Shown: one piece after another, positions 8,443 through 18,678 of the stretch
Position numbering within the stretch: position 1 is the stretch's first letter
Layout: each line of letters begins with the position of its first letter
DNA from: Meiothermus sp.
GTDB lineage: Bacteria > Deinococcota > Deinococci > Deinococcales > Thermaceae
DNA length: 64,000 nucleotides
Assembly: GCF_026004115.1 (NCBI RefSeq)
Contig: NZ_BPIM01000001.1
Span: 930,001-994,000, forward strand
Direction: 5' to 3'
Program-made: the position numbers and the translations under genes
The notes under the pieces: generated by a model
Database searches by the model: none
Told to the model about the DNA's origin: nothing
The model's input: the letters and a program-made list of their open reading frames with translations, nothing else

Positions 8443-9273
8443 ATGGAACGTACCGCGTTTGTTGCCGATTCAACCCTGGGTTTGAGCCCCCAGGAGGCCC
8501 TCAAGCGGGATGTATACGTAATCCCGCAGCAGGTCATCATCGAAGGCAAGAGCTACCGCGACTATGTGGAGATGACCCCGGACGAGGTGATAAAGGCCCA
8601 ACTCGCCGGCAAAAAGGTCAGCACCAGCCAGATTTCTGCGGTGGATCTGGAGGCTTTGTACAGGAATCTGCTCGAGAAGTTCGACCGCATTGTTTCGGTA
8701 CATGTCTCGAGCAAACTTTCGGGTACCTGCTCCACAGCCCGTATGGTAGCCGAGAAGTTTGGCAACCGCGTCAAGGTGATAGACGGCCTGACCCTGAACG
8801 GCGGGCTTTCTTTTGTGATCGAGGAGGCACAGCGCAAGCTCTCGGCAGGGGTGCCCTGGGACAAGCTGGAGGAGGCCATTGCCCCACTGGTAGAGCGGGT
8901 GCGTGGCTTCGTGCTACCGGCCACGCTGGAATACCTGCACCGAGGTGGGCGCATTGGCGGCTTGCAGCACTTCATTGGTTCCCTGCTCAAACTGCTGCCG
9001 GTGCTAGAGGTGCGGGATGGGCTGGTGAGGCCCCTCGAGCGGGCCCGGGGCTGGCACAAGGGCTTACAGCAACTCGCCCAGGCTTTTCACCAGGCCTTCC
9101 CCGAGGGGGCCCGGGTCATCCTGGCCCACGCCTACAACCCTCAGGGCATCGAAGAGCTCCGCAAGCTGATTAGCCAGGAGGGTGTGGTGATTGAAGGCGT
9201 GCGGGAGTGCGGCCCCGCTGTGGCCGCCCACACCGGCCCCGGCACGGTCGCGCTGTTTGCGGCACCAAGGTAG
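8443..9273 (+). CDS. DegV family protein, second copy
   Basis: A 276-residue paralogue of the preceding gene and probably also a fatty-acid carrier. It shows TAFVADSTLGLSPQEA at the N-terminus, KVSTSQISAVDLEALY, HVSSKLSGTCSTA and AAHTGPGTVALF at the C-terminus. The ATG at 8443 is preferred because GGGAGGTGAAG lies directly before it. The two copies differ widely, so this is an old duplication or separate acquisition. The 224-base spacer that follows holds nothing clear apart from the dtd promoter. Confidence 0.92.
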   Translation: MERTAFVADSTLGLSPQEALKRDVYVIPQQVIIEGKSYRDYVEMTPDEVIKAQLAGKKVSTSQISAVDLEALYRNLLEKFDRIVSVHVSSKLSGTCSTARMVAEKFGNRVKVIDGLTLNGGLSFVIEEAQRKLSAGVPWDKLEEAIAPLVERVRGFVLPATLEYLHRGGRIGGLQHFIGSLLKLLPVLEVRDGLVRPLERARGWHKGLQQLAQAFHQAFPEGARVILAHAYNPQGIEELRKLISQEGVVIEGVRECGPAVAAHTGPGTVALFAAPR

Positions 9274-9497
9274 GTTCACACACCAGAGCAAAGCTCGAGG
9301 GCCTCTACGCTGCGCCCTATGGCATTGGTCAAACCCAGGTTGCCTGTCTTCAGAGCGGCCTGGTCAAAGGCGCGATACCTAGAGCTATCCCGATTTGGAT
9401 GTAAAAACACGATCGAAACACTTCGGCGTTCGCCCATTGGCCTCAGGCGTTCAGCTTTCGGCTGACAACACCCCCCCTTCCCTGTTATGGTCTGGAC

Positions 9498-9962
9498 GTG
9501 CGTGCCGTTGTGCAAAGAGTTAGCCAGGCCCAGGTGGTCGTAGGGGGTAAGGTTGTGGGCCAGATTGGACAGGGGTTGCTGGTGTTGCTGGGCGTGGGAA
9601 GGGGCGACACCCTGGACGATGCCGCCTACCTGGCCCGAAAAATTGCGGGGCTGCGGGTTTTTGCCGACGCCGATGGCAAGATGAATTTATCCCTGGCCGA
9701 TGTGGGGGGCGAGGTGTTGGCCGTGTCGCAGTTCACCCTGTTTGGCGATACCCGCAAGGGCAACCGGCCCAGCTTTATCGAGGCAGCAGCACCCGATGAA
9801 GGTCGGCGGCTCTACGAGGGTTTTTGCGACCTGATGACCCAGCAGGGGCTTCACGTCGAGACCGGGGTTTTCCAGGCTCATATGGAGGTACACCTGATCA
9901 ACGATGGCCCTGTAACACTCTGGCTCGACTCCGCCGAACGGTTCCAGCACCGACGTAGCTAG
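9498..9962 (+). CDS. dtd: D-aminoacyl-tRNA deacylase
   Basis: This cytosolic enzyme hydrolyses D-amino acids from tRNA and protects translation from D-Tyr and similar charging errors. The 154 residues fit the usual DTD length of about 145-150. Key motifs are [17 protein letters not shown], which carries the active-site loop, and NDGPVT, the cis-Gly-Pro motif (often NSGPVT). The start is a GTG. TATGGT at 9486-9491 sits six bases before it, so the mRNA is probably leaderless. Confidence 0.95.
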   Translation: MRAVVQRVSQAQVVVGGKVVGQIGQGLLVLLGVGRGDTLDDAAYLARKIAGLRVFADADGKMNLSLADVGGEVLAVSQFTLFGDTRKGNRPSFIEAAAPDEGRRLYEGFCDLMTQQGLHVETGVFQAHMEVHLINDGPVTLWLDSAERFQHRRS

Positions 9963-9973
9963 CCCCCAGGCAG

Positions 9974-10026
9974 TTGACAGGCCGCAATCGGATGGGATAT
10001 AGTTCGTTCGCTGAACTTACTAAGTT
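9974..10026 (+). promoter_or_regulatory. Promoter and palindromic operator of the ROK/glucose operon
   Basis: TTGACA (9974-9979), an 18-bp spacer and TATAGT (9998-10003) make one of the best promoters in the window. The palindrome AACTTACTAAGTT (10014-10026) covers the expected transcription start region. ROK repressors bind such A/T-rich palindromes, so autorepression by the next gene is a reasonable inference. Confidence 0.6.
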
Positions 10027-10046
10027 AACGCTTTATTTGAGGTGCC

Positions 10047-11261
10047 ATGGCCCGCAACGCACCCCTTGACCAGCAGGCCATCAAGCGGCAGAACCGCCGC
10101 CTGATTCTGGAGGCCCTGCGCCGAAACGGCCCCTCGAGCCGGGCGACGCTGGCCCGCGCGGTAGGCCTTACCAAAAGCACGGTCTCTTCGCTGGTTCAGG
10201 AGATGCTTGAAGAAGGCCTGCTGGATGAAGGCAACCAGCACAAGCCGGGTGTGGGCCGCCCCGGCACCGAGCTCGAGTTCTCCCCCGAGCATACCCTGGC
10301 CTTGGGGGCCGAGCTGGGCGTGGAGAATACCCAAATTGTGCTGCTCGACCTGAACAACAAAATCCACGGCGAGTGGGACTGGGTCGAAAGCCCCTACACC
10401 CCGCTGGCCGAGCGGATATCCAAACTGGCCGAACAGATCAGAATCCGGCTGGCGGATCCCACACATCTGCTGGGGGTGGGGCTCGCCGTCCCCGGCGTGG
10501 TCAGCGGACGAAACCTTATCTATGCACCGGGCCCGGGCTGGCGCAACGAGCGGCCTGCCGATTTGCTCGAGGCCCTGCTAAAAGTCCCCGCAAACGTCGA
10601 AAACGACGCCAACGCTGCCGCCCTGGGCGAAACCTTCTGGGGCGAGAATCAAAGCCCGCTGGTCTACGTGGTCATGACTACGGGCCTGGGAACGGGGTTG
10701 GTGGTGGAGGGGCAGGTTTACCGGGGCCGCCTGGGGGCTGCTGGCGAACTGGGCCACTGGCTCACCGGCCAACCCAAAAGCCGCAGCGGCGGCGGGGATG
10801 TCGAAGACACCCTTTCGCTGCGCGCCATGGTGCGGCACTACCAGGCTGCCAGTGGCCGGCAGGAAGGCTTTTGGGGCATCCTGCAACGGGCCGAGCAGCA
10901 AGACCCCTATGCCCTGCAGGCCCTGCAAAACCTGGCCTACGAGTTGGGGCGTTTTGTGGTTAACCTATGTGTCACCTTTGACCCCGCTGTGGTGGTGCTG
11001 GGCGGGGCCGGGGCCGAGGCCTGGAAGTGGCTCGAGGCCCCCCTGCGACAGACCATCCGCAACCTGGCTTTTATCCCCGAACACGGCGAAATACCCGTCA
11101 AGCCCAGCGCGTTCGGACATCTGGCCCCGGCTATGGGCGCCGCTGCCTTGGTGCTGCAGCGCTTTCTAGCAAATGGTGGAACCAGGGAGTGGAGCCCGCC
11201 AATCTCCGCCCTGGGGACTCGGCCAACCATTGGCGCCCCATCTATGTCGAGGAGGACATAA
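10047..11261 (+). CDS. ROK family transcriptional repressor
   Basis: A sugar-responsive DNA-binding repressor. Residues about 10-75 are a winged helix of the Mlc/NagC/XylR type ([39 protein letters not shown]). The remainder is a ROK sugar-kinase-like fold ([45 protein letters not shown]). The usual zinc motif CxCGxxGC after GELGH is absent, replaced by [12 protein letters not shown], so metal use differs from Mlc. The stop codon overlaps the Shine-Dalgarno region of the binding-protein gene one base downstream, giving one operon. It is probably the repressor of this sugar transporter. Confidence 0.9.
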   Translation: MARNAPLDQQAIKRQNRRLILEALRRNGPSSRATLARAVGLTKSTVSSLVQEMLEEGLLDEGNQHKPGVGRPGTELEFSPEHTLALGAELGVENTQIVLLDLNNKIHGEWDWVESPYTPLAERISKLAEQIRIRLADPTHLLGVGLAVPGVVSGRNLIYAPGPGWRNERPADLLEALLKVPANVENDANAAALGETFWGENQSPLVYVVMTTGLGTGLVVEGQVYRGRLGAAGELGHWLTGQPKSRSGGGDVEDTLSLRAMVRHYQAASGRQEGFWGILQRAEQQDPYALQALQNLAYELGRFVVNLCVTFDPAVVVLGGAGAEAWKWLEAPLRQTIRNLAFIPEHGEIPVKPSAFGHLAPAMGAAALVLQRFLANGGTREWSPPISALGTRPTIGAPSMSRRT

Positions 11262-11262
11262 T

Positions 11263-12501
11263 ATGCGAAAGTTTCTCTTAGCCCTGGTAGCCGCAGCCCT
11301 TGGCTCGCTGGCAGTGGCCCAGTCGGGGAGGTTGGAAATCTTCTCCTGGTGGGCCGGAGACGAAGGCCCCGCTCTACAAGCCCTCATTGATTTGTACAAG
11401 AAGCGCTACCCCAACGTGGAAGTCATCAACGCCACCGTGACCGGCGGCTCCGGGGTGAATGCCCGGGCCGTCCTCAAGACCCGCATGCTGGGCGGCGATC
11501 CCCCCGATAGCTTCCAGGTACACGCAGGTCAAGAACTCACCGGCACCTGGGTGGTCGCCGACCGCATGGAAGACCTGACCCCCCTCTTCAACCAGGAAGG
11601 CTGGATGAACCGCTTCCCCAAAGGGCTCATTGACCTGATTTCCTACAAAGGCAAGATTTACAGCGTACCCGTCAACATCCACCGCTCCAACGTAATGTGG
11701 TATAACCCTGCCAAGCTGCGGGAGTGGGGGGTACAGCCACCCAAAACCTGGGCCGAGTTCCTGACCACTTGCCAGACCCTCAAAGGCAAGGGACTGGAAG
11801 CGCCCTTGGCCCTTGGTGAAAACTGGACCCAGCAGCACCTGTGGGAGTCGGTGGCCCTGGGGGTGCTCGGTGCCAACGACTACACCAACCTCTGGAACGG
11901 CAAGCTACGTTTCAACGACCCCAAGGTAGTGGCGGTGTGGAACACCTTTGGCCGGGTGCTCGACTGCGCCAACAAAGACGCCTCGGGCCTCTCCTGGCAG
12001 CAGGCAGTAGACCGCGTACTGGATGGCACTTCGGCTTTCAACATCATGGGTGACTGGGCTGCCGGCTACATGACCACCACCAAGGGCCTCAAACCCGGCG
12101 AAGGCTTCGGCTGGGCCCCGGCACCCGGTACGGCCGGCGTGTTCATGATGCTCTCCGACTCCTTCGGCCTGCCCAAGGGCGTTAAGAACCGCGCCAACGT
12201 GCTCAACTGGCTGCGGCTGGTCGGCTCCAAAGAAGGCCAGGACGCTTTCAACCCGCTCAAGGGTTCGATTGCTGCCCGCACCGACTCCGACCCCAGCAAG
12301 TACAACGCCTACCTGCAATCGGCCATGCGTGACTGGCGCAACAACCGCATTGTGGGCTCGCTGGTGCACGGTGCTGTGGCCCCCGAGTCCTTCATGAGCC
12401 AGTTTGGCACCGTGATGGAAATCTACCTCTCGGGCCGCAACGCCCAGGCTGCCTCCAATGCAGCCCAGGCCATTGCCACCCAGGTTCGTCTGGGCCAGTA
12501 G
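11263..12501 (+). CDS. Glucose-type ABC transporter substrate-binding protein
   Basis: This exported protein captures sugar for the two permeases that follow. The start ATG at 11263 has GGAGGA upstream. A signal peptide ([19 protein letters not shown]) precedes the mature protein of about 393 residues. The sequence ([70 protein letters not shown]) closely matches my memory of the Thermus thermophilus glucose/galactose-binding protein. Glucose is therefore the likely ligand. A strong terminator follows, which should raise the level of this protein relative to the permeases. Confidence 0.93.
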   Translation: MRKFLLALVAAALGSLAVAQSGRLEIFSWWAGDEGPALQALIDLYKKRYPNVEVINATVTGGSGVNARAVLKTRMLGGDPPDSFQVHAGQELTGTWVVADRMEDLTPLFNQEGWMNRFPKGLIDLISYKGKIYSVPVNIHRSNVMWYNPAKLREWGVQPPKTWAEFLTTCQTLKGKGLEAPLALGENWTQQHLWESVALGVLGANDYTNLWNGKLRFNDPKVVAVWNTFGRVLDCANKDASGLSWQQAVDRVLDGTSAFNIMGDWAAGYMTTTKGLKPGEGFGWAPAPGTAGVFMMLSDSFGLPKGVKNRANVLNWLRLVGSKEGQDAFNPLKGSIAARTDSDPSKYNAYLQSAMRDWRNNRIVGSLVHGAVAPESFMSQFGTVMEIYLSGRNAQAASNAAQAIATQVRLGQ

Positions 12502-12507
12502 TTCACC

Positions 12508-12548
12508 TGGAGGGGCAGGTACACAAACCTGCCCCTCTATCTTTTTTT
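12508..12548 (+). terminator. Intrinsic terminator/attenuator between binding protein and permeases
   Basis: GAGGGGCAGGT at 12510-12520 pairs perfectly with ACCTGCCCCTC at 12527-12537 around a six-base loop. A run of T follows to 12548. Partial termination here is the usual way to make more binding protein than permease. The remaining spacer to 12714 shows no other clear signal. Confidence 0.85.
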
Positions 12549-12713
12549 CGCACAACCGCCCCCTCGAAAACGCTCATCCAATCAGTCCAAAGCGGCGTAG
12601 TCGACGAAGAATCTGCACCGCTCGGAATGAACCCGGCGAAATAACCCACCACGCTGCCACGCAAACAAAGAACTGCCTTTATAACTAGCGAGGCGCCAAC
12701 CCCAGAGGTAAAG

Positions 12714-13838
12714 ATGAACTGGCTCAAGAATAAAGACACCCTCTACGGCTTCCTGGTCATCCTGCCCTCGCTGGTGCTGCTGGGCATTTTCGTCTATGGT
12801 TTTATCCTTCAGACCTTTTATACCTCCCTCACCGACTGGGGTCGAGACCCGGCCCAGGCCCTCTCGGCCAACCCTCAGATTCGCTTTATCGGCTTTGAAA
12901 ACTACCGCGAGCTTTTCACCGGGTTTGTGGATGCGCGGTTTCGTCAGGATCTGGTCAACACCTTCTTCTTCACGCTGTTCTTCATTCTGGGCTGCCTGGG
13001 GGTGGGGCTGGGGCTGGCCATTGTGCTGGATCGAAGCCCCAAGGGCGAGGGTTTTTTCCGCACCATCTTCTTGTTTCCTATGTCGCTGTCGTTCATCGTG
13101 ACCGGAACCATCTGGCGCTGGATGCTGCAACCGCAGGGCGGTGTCAACCAGCTCCCCACCCTGGTGGGGCTGCCCAAGGGCGATTTCGCCTGGCTCACCA
13201 GCCGCGAGCAGATCTGGCAGGTAAGCTGGAACGACCTGCCCTTCCTCACCGCCCTGGTAGTGAGCGCAGTGCTGGTGTTCATCGCCCTGGGGGCTTTCCG
13301 GAGCGGTGAGCGCCGGCGGGGCTTTATCGCCTCCGGCTCGGCGGCTTTGCTGCTCCTGTGGGCCTTCACACTGGGCCGCACCCTGCAACCCCTCCCCTAC
13401 GACGAACCCCACGGCTTTAACCTGGCCTTTATCGGCATTATCCTGGCCGCCGTCTGGCAGATGTCGGGCTACACCATGGCCCTGTACCTGGCCGGGCTGC
13501 GCGGCATCCCCGAGGAGCTGCGGGAGGCCGCCCGGGTAGATGGCGCCTCGGAGTGGCAGCTTTACCAGCGCATTATCTTTCCCCTACTGGCCCCCATCAC
13601 GCTTTCGGCCATGATCATCCTGGGCCACATCAGCCTAAAAATTTTCGACCTGATTTTTGCCATGGCCGGGGCCGACAACGCCCCCACCGACGTGCCCGCC
13701 CTCTTGATGTACCTGACCACCTTCCGGGCCAACCAAATTGCCAAAGGGGCGGCCATCGGGATGATTCTGCTCTTGCTGGTGGCTGCGGTGATTGTGCCCT
13801 ACCTGTACAGCCAGCTCAAAAGCGAGGTGCGGCGATGA
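12714..13838 (+). CDS. Sugar ABC transporter permease (MalF-type)
   Basis: An integral membrane subunit of 374 residues with about six to eight hydrophobic segments ([58 protein letters not shown]). The ABC-permease EAA loop reads [22 protein letters not shown] periplasmic-side insertion around residues 160-230 makes it longer than the minimal family member. It pairs with the permease at 13917. No ATPase gene is in the operon, so a shared MsmK/UgpC-like ATPase encoded elsewhere is expected. Its TGA overlaps an ATG (ATGA at 13835-13838). Confidence 0.92.
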   Translation: MNWLKNKDTLYGFLVILPSLVLLGIFVYGFILQTFYTSLTDWGRDPAQALSANPQIRFIGFENYRELFTGFVDARFRQDLVNTFFFTLFFILGCLGVGLGLAIVLDRSPKGEGFFRTIFLFPMSLSFIVTGTIWRWMLQPQGGVNQLPTLVGLPKGDFAWLTSREQIWQVSWNDLPFLTALVVSAVLVFIALGAFRSGERRRGFIASGSAALLLLWAFTLGRTLQPLPYDEPHGFNLAFIGIILAAVWQMSGYTMALYLAGLRGIPEELREAARVDGASEWQLYQRIIFPLLAPITLSAMIILGHISLKIFDLIFAMAGADNAPTDVPALLMYLTTFRANQIAKGAAIGMILLLLVAAVIVPYLYSQLKSEVRR

Positions 13839-13879
13839 CCCTCGAAATTCACAAAACCCAACGCGAGGTACGGCGATGA
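13835..13879 (+). CDS. 14-residue mini-ORF, first copy
   Basis: [14 protein letters not shown], starting at the ATGA that ends the first permease and ending at the next ATGA. A ribosome site (GAGGTGCGGCG) precedes it. It may simply relay ribosomes between the permease genes; a function for the peptide is not implied. Confidence 0.4.
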   Translation: MTLEIHKTQREVRR

Positions 13880-13920
13880 CCCTCGAAATTCACAAAACCC
13901 AACGTGAGGTACGGCGATGA
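13876..13920 (+). CDS. 14-residue mini-ORF, second copy
   Basis: It encodes the same peptide as the preceding mini-[17 protein letters not shown]. Its TGA overlaps the ATG of the second permease at 13917. Together the two mini-ORFs form a chain of three coupled stop/start overlaps. Confidence 0.4.
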   Translation: MTLEIHKTQREVRR

Positions 13921-14729
13921 TGGGTCGGATTGTGCAGTATGGGGTTTTGTTCCTGGCCACGCTGTTCTTTTTGCTGCCGGTTTATCTGGTCATCATCACT
14001 GCGCTCAAAGAACCCTCCGCCATCACCCTGAAAGACACCTGGCGGCTCCCCGAGCGCTGGTACTGGGAGAGTTTTGCCCAGGCCTGGACGGCTTTTTTGC
14101 CCAAGCTGCAAAACAGCTTTTTCCTGACCATCATGGCCACCATTCTTTCGGCCTTGCTGGGTTCGCTGAATGGCTATGTGCTGGCTAAATGGAAATTCCC
14201 TGGGGCCAGTATCGTTTTTCCCCTGATGCTTTTTGGCATGTTCATCCCCTACCAGGCTGTGCTGATTCCGCTGTTCCAGTTTGTGCGCGAGATTGGGCTG
14301 GGTGGTACGTTATGGGGGCTTATTCTGGTACACGTGGTGTACGGGCTGCCCATCACCACCCTTATTTTCCGCAACTACTACGCTGAAATCCCCGACGAGA
14401 TGATCGAGGCGGGGCGCATAGACGGTGCGGGGTTCTTTGGCATCTACAGCCGCATCGTATTCCCGCTCTCGGTACCGGGGTTTGTGGTGGTGGTCATCTG
14501 GCAGTTCACCCAGATCTGGAATGAGTTTTTGTTTGCCGTGACGCTGGTGAGCAGCCCGGCCAACCAGCCCATCACGGTGGCCCTGGCCCAGCTTGCGGGC
14601 GGCGAGGCGGTGAAGTGGAACCTGCCCATGGCGGGTGCCCTGCTGGCCGCCTTGCCAACGCTCCTGGTCTACATCTTCCTGGGGCGCTACTTCATTCGGG
14701 GGCTGTTGGCGGGGTCGGTGAAGGGGTAG
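13917..14729 (+). CDS. Sugar ABC transporter permease (MalG-type)
   Basis: The second membrane subunit of the glucose-type importer, 270 residues with about six membrane segments ([57 protein letters not shown]). The cytoplasmic coupling loop is [23 protein letters not shown], which fits the EAA motif for ATPase docking. Length and order match the binding protein, MalF, MalG pattern. Translation is probably coupled to the upstream mini-ORFs through the ATGA overlap. The 121-base convergent spacer after it shows no strong terminator. Confidence 0.93.
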   Translation: MMGRIVQYGVLFLATLFFLLPVYLVIITALKEPSAITLKDTWRLPERWYWESFAQAWTAFLPKLQNSFFLTIMATILSALLGSLNGYVLAKWKFPGASIVFPLMLFGMFIPYQAVLIPLFQFVREIGLGGTLWGLILVHVVYGLPITTLIFRNYYAEIPDEMIEAGRIDGAGFFGIYSRIVFPLSVPGFVVVVIWQFTQIWNEFLFAVTLVSSPANQPITVALAQLAGGEAVKWNLPMAGALLAALPTLLVYIFLGRYFIRGLLAGSVKG

Positions 14730-14850
14730 AACCCCAGTGATCTGGCACAAAGAATTCGGCATACACAGCGGTTCCCCCCATCAGCCGAACATCGCAATTT
14801 TGAGCAATCAATGTGCTTCAAAACATAACTGAAAGCGATTTACCAGAGCA

Positions 14851-16446
14851 CTAAGGTGCGGTGCTGAAGTTTCGGAGCACCGAGCTGGCCTGGAAAAACG
14901 ACATATCCCAGCCAAACGCGGGGTAGCCTGCAGCCCAGGCAGGGCCTGCAAAGGCGTTGACGTTCTCGAAGGGGCCGTAGCATTGCACAAACCAGTTGTA
15001 GGTGCGGTTCGCCTCGAGCCCCGGAACCACCGTGGTGCGGTCGGTATAGAAGGTGCGGGTGGGCTGGCCTGCGCTGCTCAGGAACAAAAGGCAGGTGCTA
15101 TCGGCCGGCCGCGACCACTGCAAGGGGGTGTTGAGGGGGAGGCCGCTTTGGCCCTGGTTGGGGCTCGAGAGTCCGGGGGCTACAGGCAGCACGCGGTCAA
15201 TAAAGCCGCTGGATCCCAGGCCATTTTGCTGGAAGCTGAGGGTGCGGCCATCGGGGGCGTCGGCATAGGCGGCGAAGGTGAGGGTTTTACCCGGAATCAC
15301 CGGGGTGGCCCAGGACAGGTTTAGCGGGCTTTCGGCGTTGTTGGAGGCAATCAGGAAGAGCGAGCGGGCCTCGAGGTTCACGTAAAGCTGCCTCGAGCGC
15401 AGGGTCAGGCCGCTGGGGTTGGTCAGGTTCACGCTCAAGGCCCCGGTGCTGATGGGGGCTACGCCCACGTTCAGGCTGGCGCTCTCCCCAGGGTCGAGCG
15501 AGACCACCCGGCTGCCGTAGGCCAGAAAGGCCTCGGGGGTGCCGGGCAGGTCGGGCACGTACCGCCACTGCAGGACATACACCCGGCCCTGCACACTGCC
15601 GCTGCCGTTCCAGGCCGCGGTCAGGGTGTAGGCCGGACCCTGGCCAGGAAAGAGGGTCTGCAGGTTGTAACCGGGGGGCACAAACTGGGTCAGCCTGGCC
15701 TGGGGCGCCCCAAACACCACCTGCACCCCGGTGTTGGCGGGGTTGGGGAAGGTGATGCCGCTGCCCGATTGGGGCAGAAGGCTACCGCTCAGGCCGGCGG
15801 TCTGCTCGGCAGAAGCCCCGCCCAGGCTGGTGAAGAGCAACAAAAGGGGGTCGGGCCGGCTCAGGCCCAAAAAGATGTGCTCCTGGGTAGCAGCAGGCCG
15901 CACGGTGAGGTCGTAGGGGGGTGTGATGCCAGACAGGCTAAAGCGGCCCTCGGCGTCGGTGTTCACACACCGGCTACCCTGGCAGACCGGCACACCTGCC
16001 AGCGGCTGCCCAAAGCGGTTCTTGGCCTGGCCGCTCACGGTCATCTGGCTGCTGGCCGAAACCCCCAGGGTGAGGGTGCGCTCACGCTTGAGCACCTGGC
16101 CGTTTACGCTGGCAGTAGCCCGCACCAGCAGAGTGTACTCGCCTGCGGCCAGCTCACCGGAGGGGTTCAGGGTCAGGGTGCTGCTGCTCTGGATGGGGTT
16201 CTGGCTGAAGCTGGCACTGACGCCCAGGGTGCTGGGGATACGAACCAGCGAAAGCTGCACCTGGGCGCTGAAGCCGCCGGTTTTTTCCAGCGTGACCTCG
16301 AGGCTTCCAGTAGTACCGGCCTCGAGGTTTAGGGTGCCGGTCGAAAGGGCAATCTGAAAGTCGCCTTCCACGGGCGGGGATGGGGGGGTGGGGTTTCCAC
16401 CCGCACAACCCGCAATCAGCAGCAAAGAAAGCAAGCAGTAGCGCAT
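14851..16446 (-). CDS. Large lipoprotein with Ig-like and carboxypeptidase-regulatory-like domains
   Basis: The 531-residue product has a short signal with lipobox LLLIAGC, so it is a secreted lipoprotein. Residues about 28-125 form an Ig-like module (LSTGTLNLEAGTTGSLEVTL, NPSGELAAGEYTLLVRA). Residues about 133-190 match the carboxypeptidase regulatory-like fold (VSGQAKNRFGQPLAGVPVC, NTDAEGRFSLSGITPPYDLT). The C-terminal part has further beta-rich repeats ending in a fibronectin-like unit (QGQSGLPLNTPLQWSRPADS, RTYNWFVQCYG). It follows the next lipoprotein with a 9-base gap, in one operon started by the small gene at 18839. The ligand is unknown. Confidence 0.85.
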   Translation of the reverse strand: MRYCLLSLLLIAGCAGGNPTPPSPPVEGDFQIALSTGTLNLEAGTTGSLEVTLEKTGGFSAQVQLSLVRIPSTLGVSASFSQNPIQSSSTLTLNPSGELAAGEYTLLVRATASVNGQVLKRERTLTLGVSASSQMTVSGQAKNRFGQPLAGVPVCQGSRCVNTDAEGRFSLSGITPPYDLTVRPAATQEHIFLGLSRPDPLLLLFTSLGGASAEQTAGLSGSLLPQSGSGITFPNPANTGVQVVFGAPQARLTQFVPPGYNLQTLFPGQGPAYTLTAAWNGSGSVQGRVYVLQWRYVPDLPGTPEAFLAYGSRVVSLDPGESASLNVGVAPISTGALSVNLTNPSGLTLRSRQLYVNLEARSLFLIASNNAESPLNLSWATPVIPGKTLTFAAYADAPDGRTLSFQQNGLGSSGFIDRVLPVAPGLSSPNQGQSGLPLNTPLQWSRPADSTCLLFLSSAGQPTRTFYTDRTTVVPGLEANRTYNWFVQCYGPFENVNAFAGPAWAAGYPAFGWDMSFFQASSVLRNFSTAP

Positions 16447-16455
16447 CGGTACCTC

Positions 16456-18678
16456 CTAGTTGATGCAGGCCGGCAGCCGGAAGTCCTGGGTGGCGACCGT
16501 GGGGCGGGCCGGGGGGCCGGCATTGCCATCGGTGACCTCGAGGGTCAGCCGAAAGCGAAAACCACAGGTAGCCCCGGGATAGAGCGAGGTCAGGTTGGCG
16601 ATCATCACCGTGGGCAGGTCGGTGCCGCCGCTGGTAAAGAAAATGTTCCCCGAACCGCCCGGTACGTTCTGCTGCGTGCCGGAGATAGGGTTGCCGCTGC
16701 CGTCCAGCCGCTGGATTTTCCAGGTGTAGGTAAGCATCTGGTTCTCGTTGTCCTGCACCCAGCCCTTGAGGGCAATCTGGGTGGAGCCGATCTCGGGGTT
16801 GACCCCGGCGGGCTGGGTGATGAGGGCGCTCGGCGGGTAGTTGGCGGGGGCCGGGCTTACATTGACGTTCACCGTGGCGCTGCCCTTCTTGCCCCGGGCG
16901 TTGCTGACCTCCAGGGTCAGGGTGCGGGAGGCCGTGCTGCTGCTAAGGGTTATGGTGGGGGTACCGCAGGCGTTGGCGGGCAGGGTGTCGGCGGCCACAC
17001 TGCTCTTCCAGACCGCATTGGCGCAATTCTGGGTGCTAAGGCTGGGGTCGAGCCAGCTCCCCTGCAGGAGCACGGTCTGGCCGGCATAGAAGCCCTGACC
17101 CTGCTTGGGGTTCAGGATCTGGACGCTGGGCGGGGGGTCTTGCACGTTCAGGCTCAGGGTGGCGCTGCTGTTTAGCCCCGCGCTGTTGCTGGCGCTGGCG
17201 GTAATGGTGTGGGGGCCTTCGGTGGTGAAGGTATAGGTTAGGCAAGGCGGGTTGGCATTGGCAGCAATGCTGCCCAGGCTGCCCTCCACGCTGCTACTCA
17301 GGCTCACTGCCTTGGGCCCGTCCTGCGGATCGTAGGCGGTGGCGCAAAGGCTAAAGGGCTTGAGGAGCTGCGGCGATCCCACGCCTCCCTGCGAGAGCTT
17401 CACGCTGGACGGCTGAGGGGTGGCCTGGGCGATGGTACCCAGGTTTTTGTCGTAGACCTTCAGGTCGTAGTCCAGGCGGAACTCGATCACCTCCAGATCA
17501 ATGCCCAGATGAAAACCCAGATAGGCCTCTACCCCGGCGGAAAGCCGCCAAACGGGATTGCGCGGCACCACCGCGTCCATCTCGAGGTAGCCCCCCAGCT
17601 TGGCGTAGGGCCCCACAATGCCATAAAGCAGTACATCGGCCTTACCCAGCAGGCTCCCCCGAACCTGAGCGCCGGTGTTGGCCCCGCTCAGACCGGCGTT
17701 AAAGCTCTCGTCAAAGCTGCTGCAGTTGTTGAAACCGCTCTTGTACTCCAGACAGGCCTGGGCGTTAAGGCTCTGGGTAGCGCCAAAGCTTAGGCCCGCG
17801 CTCACCTGCCCGGTGGCGCTCACCACCATCTTCAGGCTGGGCACAAATACCAGCGGCACCGGCCCCACAAACACCGTGATGGGCGTAAAGTTGAAGCTGG
17901 CCAGTTCCTTTTCCTTATTGATGCTGTAGCCCAGCCCGGAGCTCACCTTAACCTCGGCGCTTTGCTTTATGCCGTAGGCTGCCTTGAAGTAGACCCCGTT
18001 GGGGTAGGCGGGCACCCCAAAGACCTTCTTCCAGCTTACCCCGGCGCTAAAACCGTTCTGCACGTCGAAGAAGACCTTGCCCGAGACCCGCACCTGGTCG
18101 TTTGTGGTGGACGGGTTGTTGTCCTGGTCGTAGAGCACCTCGTCGAAGCTAAAGTCCAGGGTGGCCATGGGCCTGACCCCACCCTGGGCGCTGTAGGAGG
18201 TGAGGCCGCCGGCAAAGCGCACGCTCTGGGCCAGGGCCTGGGCCGATTGCAGGTCGGAGGGGGTGAGGGTCTTCTGGAACTCGGCCTCGCCTTGCTCGAG
18301 GGCCTCGCCAAGGTCGGCTTCCTCGGTCTGCACGGTTACGGTGTTGCCCGCGCGGCTGATGCCCTTGACCTTTTGCAGGAGGCCGTAGGGGGCCGCTGGG
18401 GTGGGCTCGCTCACCAGCACCTGTCCGACCTCGAGGGCCTGGAGCTGGGGGTTGTCGGCGCTAAAGATGAGGGTGGCCTGGCAGAGCGGGCGGTTCTGGT
18501 TGGTGTAGTCCAGGCAGGCCGGGGCGTTGGTGAGGGCGAAGCTGGACAAAGACGCCTGGCTCTGGGGGTTTAGCACCCGGGTATCGGGGTCGATTTTGGG
18601 CTCAATCCGGCTGGGGGGGCCACCCCCACAGGCCGCGAGCAGCAGGGCTAGGGCTGCGATTTTAGCTGGGTAGCGCAT
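16456..18678 (-). CDS. Large lipoprotein with PKD/Ig-like repeats
   Basis: The 740-residue product has a lipobox (LALLLAACGGG). Residues about 170-420 are a beta-rich region with no family I recognise, containing many aromatic and glycine-rich strands (VFFDVQNGFSAGVSWKKVFG, GPYAKLGGYLEMDAVV). Residues about 430-740 hold three PKD/Ig-like modules (EGPHTITASASNSAGLNSSA, RTLTLEVSNARGKKGSATVN, LTLEVTDGNAG). The start lies inside the upstream 63-residue gene (31-base overlap), so translation is probably coupled. A surface structural or binding role is inferred. Confidence 0.85.
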   Translation of the reverse strand: MRYPAKIAALALLLAACGGGPPSRIEPKIDPDTRVLNPQSQASLSSFALTNAPACLDYTNQNRPLCQATLIFSADNPQLQALEVGQVLVSEPTPAAPYGLLQKVKGISRAGNTVTVQTEEADLGEALEQGEAEFQKTLTPSDLQSAQALAQSVRFAGGLTSYSAQGGVRPMATLDFSFDEVLYDQDNNPSTTNDQVRVSGKVFFDVQNGFSAGVSWKKVFGVPAYPNGVYFKAAYGIKQSAEVKVSSGLGYSINKEKELASFNFTPITVFVGPVPLVFVPSLKMVVSATGQVSAGLSFGATQSLNAQACLEYKSGFNNCSSFDESFNAGLSGANTGAQVRGSLLGKADVLLYGIVGPYAKLGGYLEMDAVVPRNPVWRLSAGVEAYLGFHLGIDLEVIEFRLDYDLKVYDKNLGTIAQATPQPSSVKLSQGGVGSPQLLKPFSLCATAYDPQDGPKAVSLSSSVEGSLGSIAANANPPCLTYTFTTEGPHTITASASNSAGLNSSATLSLNVQDPPPSVQILNPKQGQGFYAGQTVLLQGSWLDPSLSTQNCANAVWKSSVAADTLPANACGTPTITLSSSTASRTLTLEVSNARGKKGSATVNVNVSPAPANYPPSALITQPAGVNPEIGSTQIALKGWVQDNENQMLTYTWKIQRLDGSGNPISGTQQNVPGGSGNIFFTSGGTDLPTVMIANLTSLYPGATCGFRFRLTLEVTDGNAGPPARPTVATQDFRLPACIN

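Larger units (their letters stand above)
13822..13920 (+). repeat. 41-bp tandem repeat triplicating the stop/start junction
   Basis: Units begin at 13822, 13863 and 13904, an exact 41-bp period; the third copy is cut after 17 bases. Each unit begins GYGAGGTRCGGCGATGA, which contains a GAGGT ribosome site and an ATGA overlap. The three ATGs lie at 13835, 13876 and 13917. The copies differ at very few positions, which suggests recent slippage or duplication. Confidence 0.9.
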
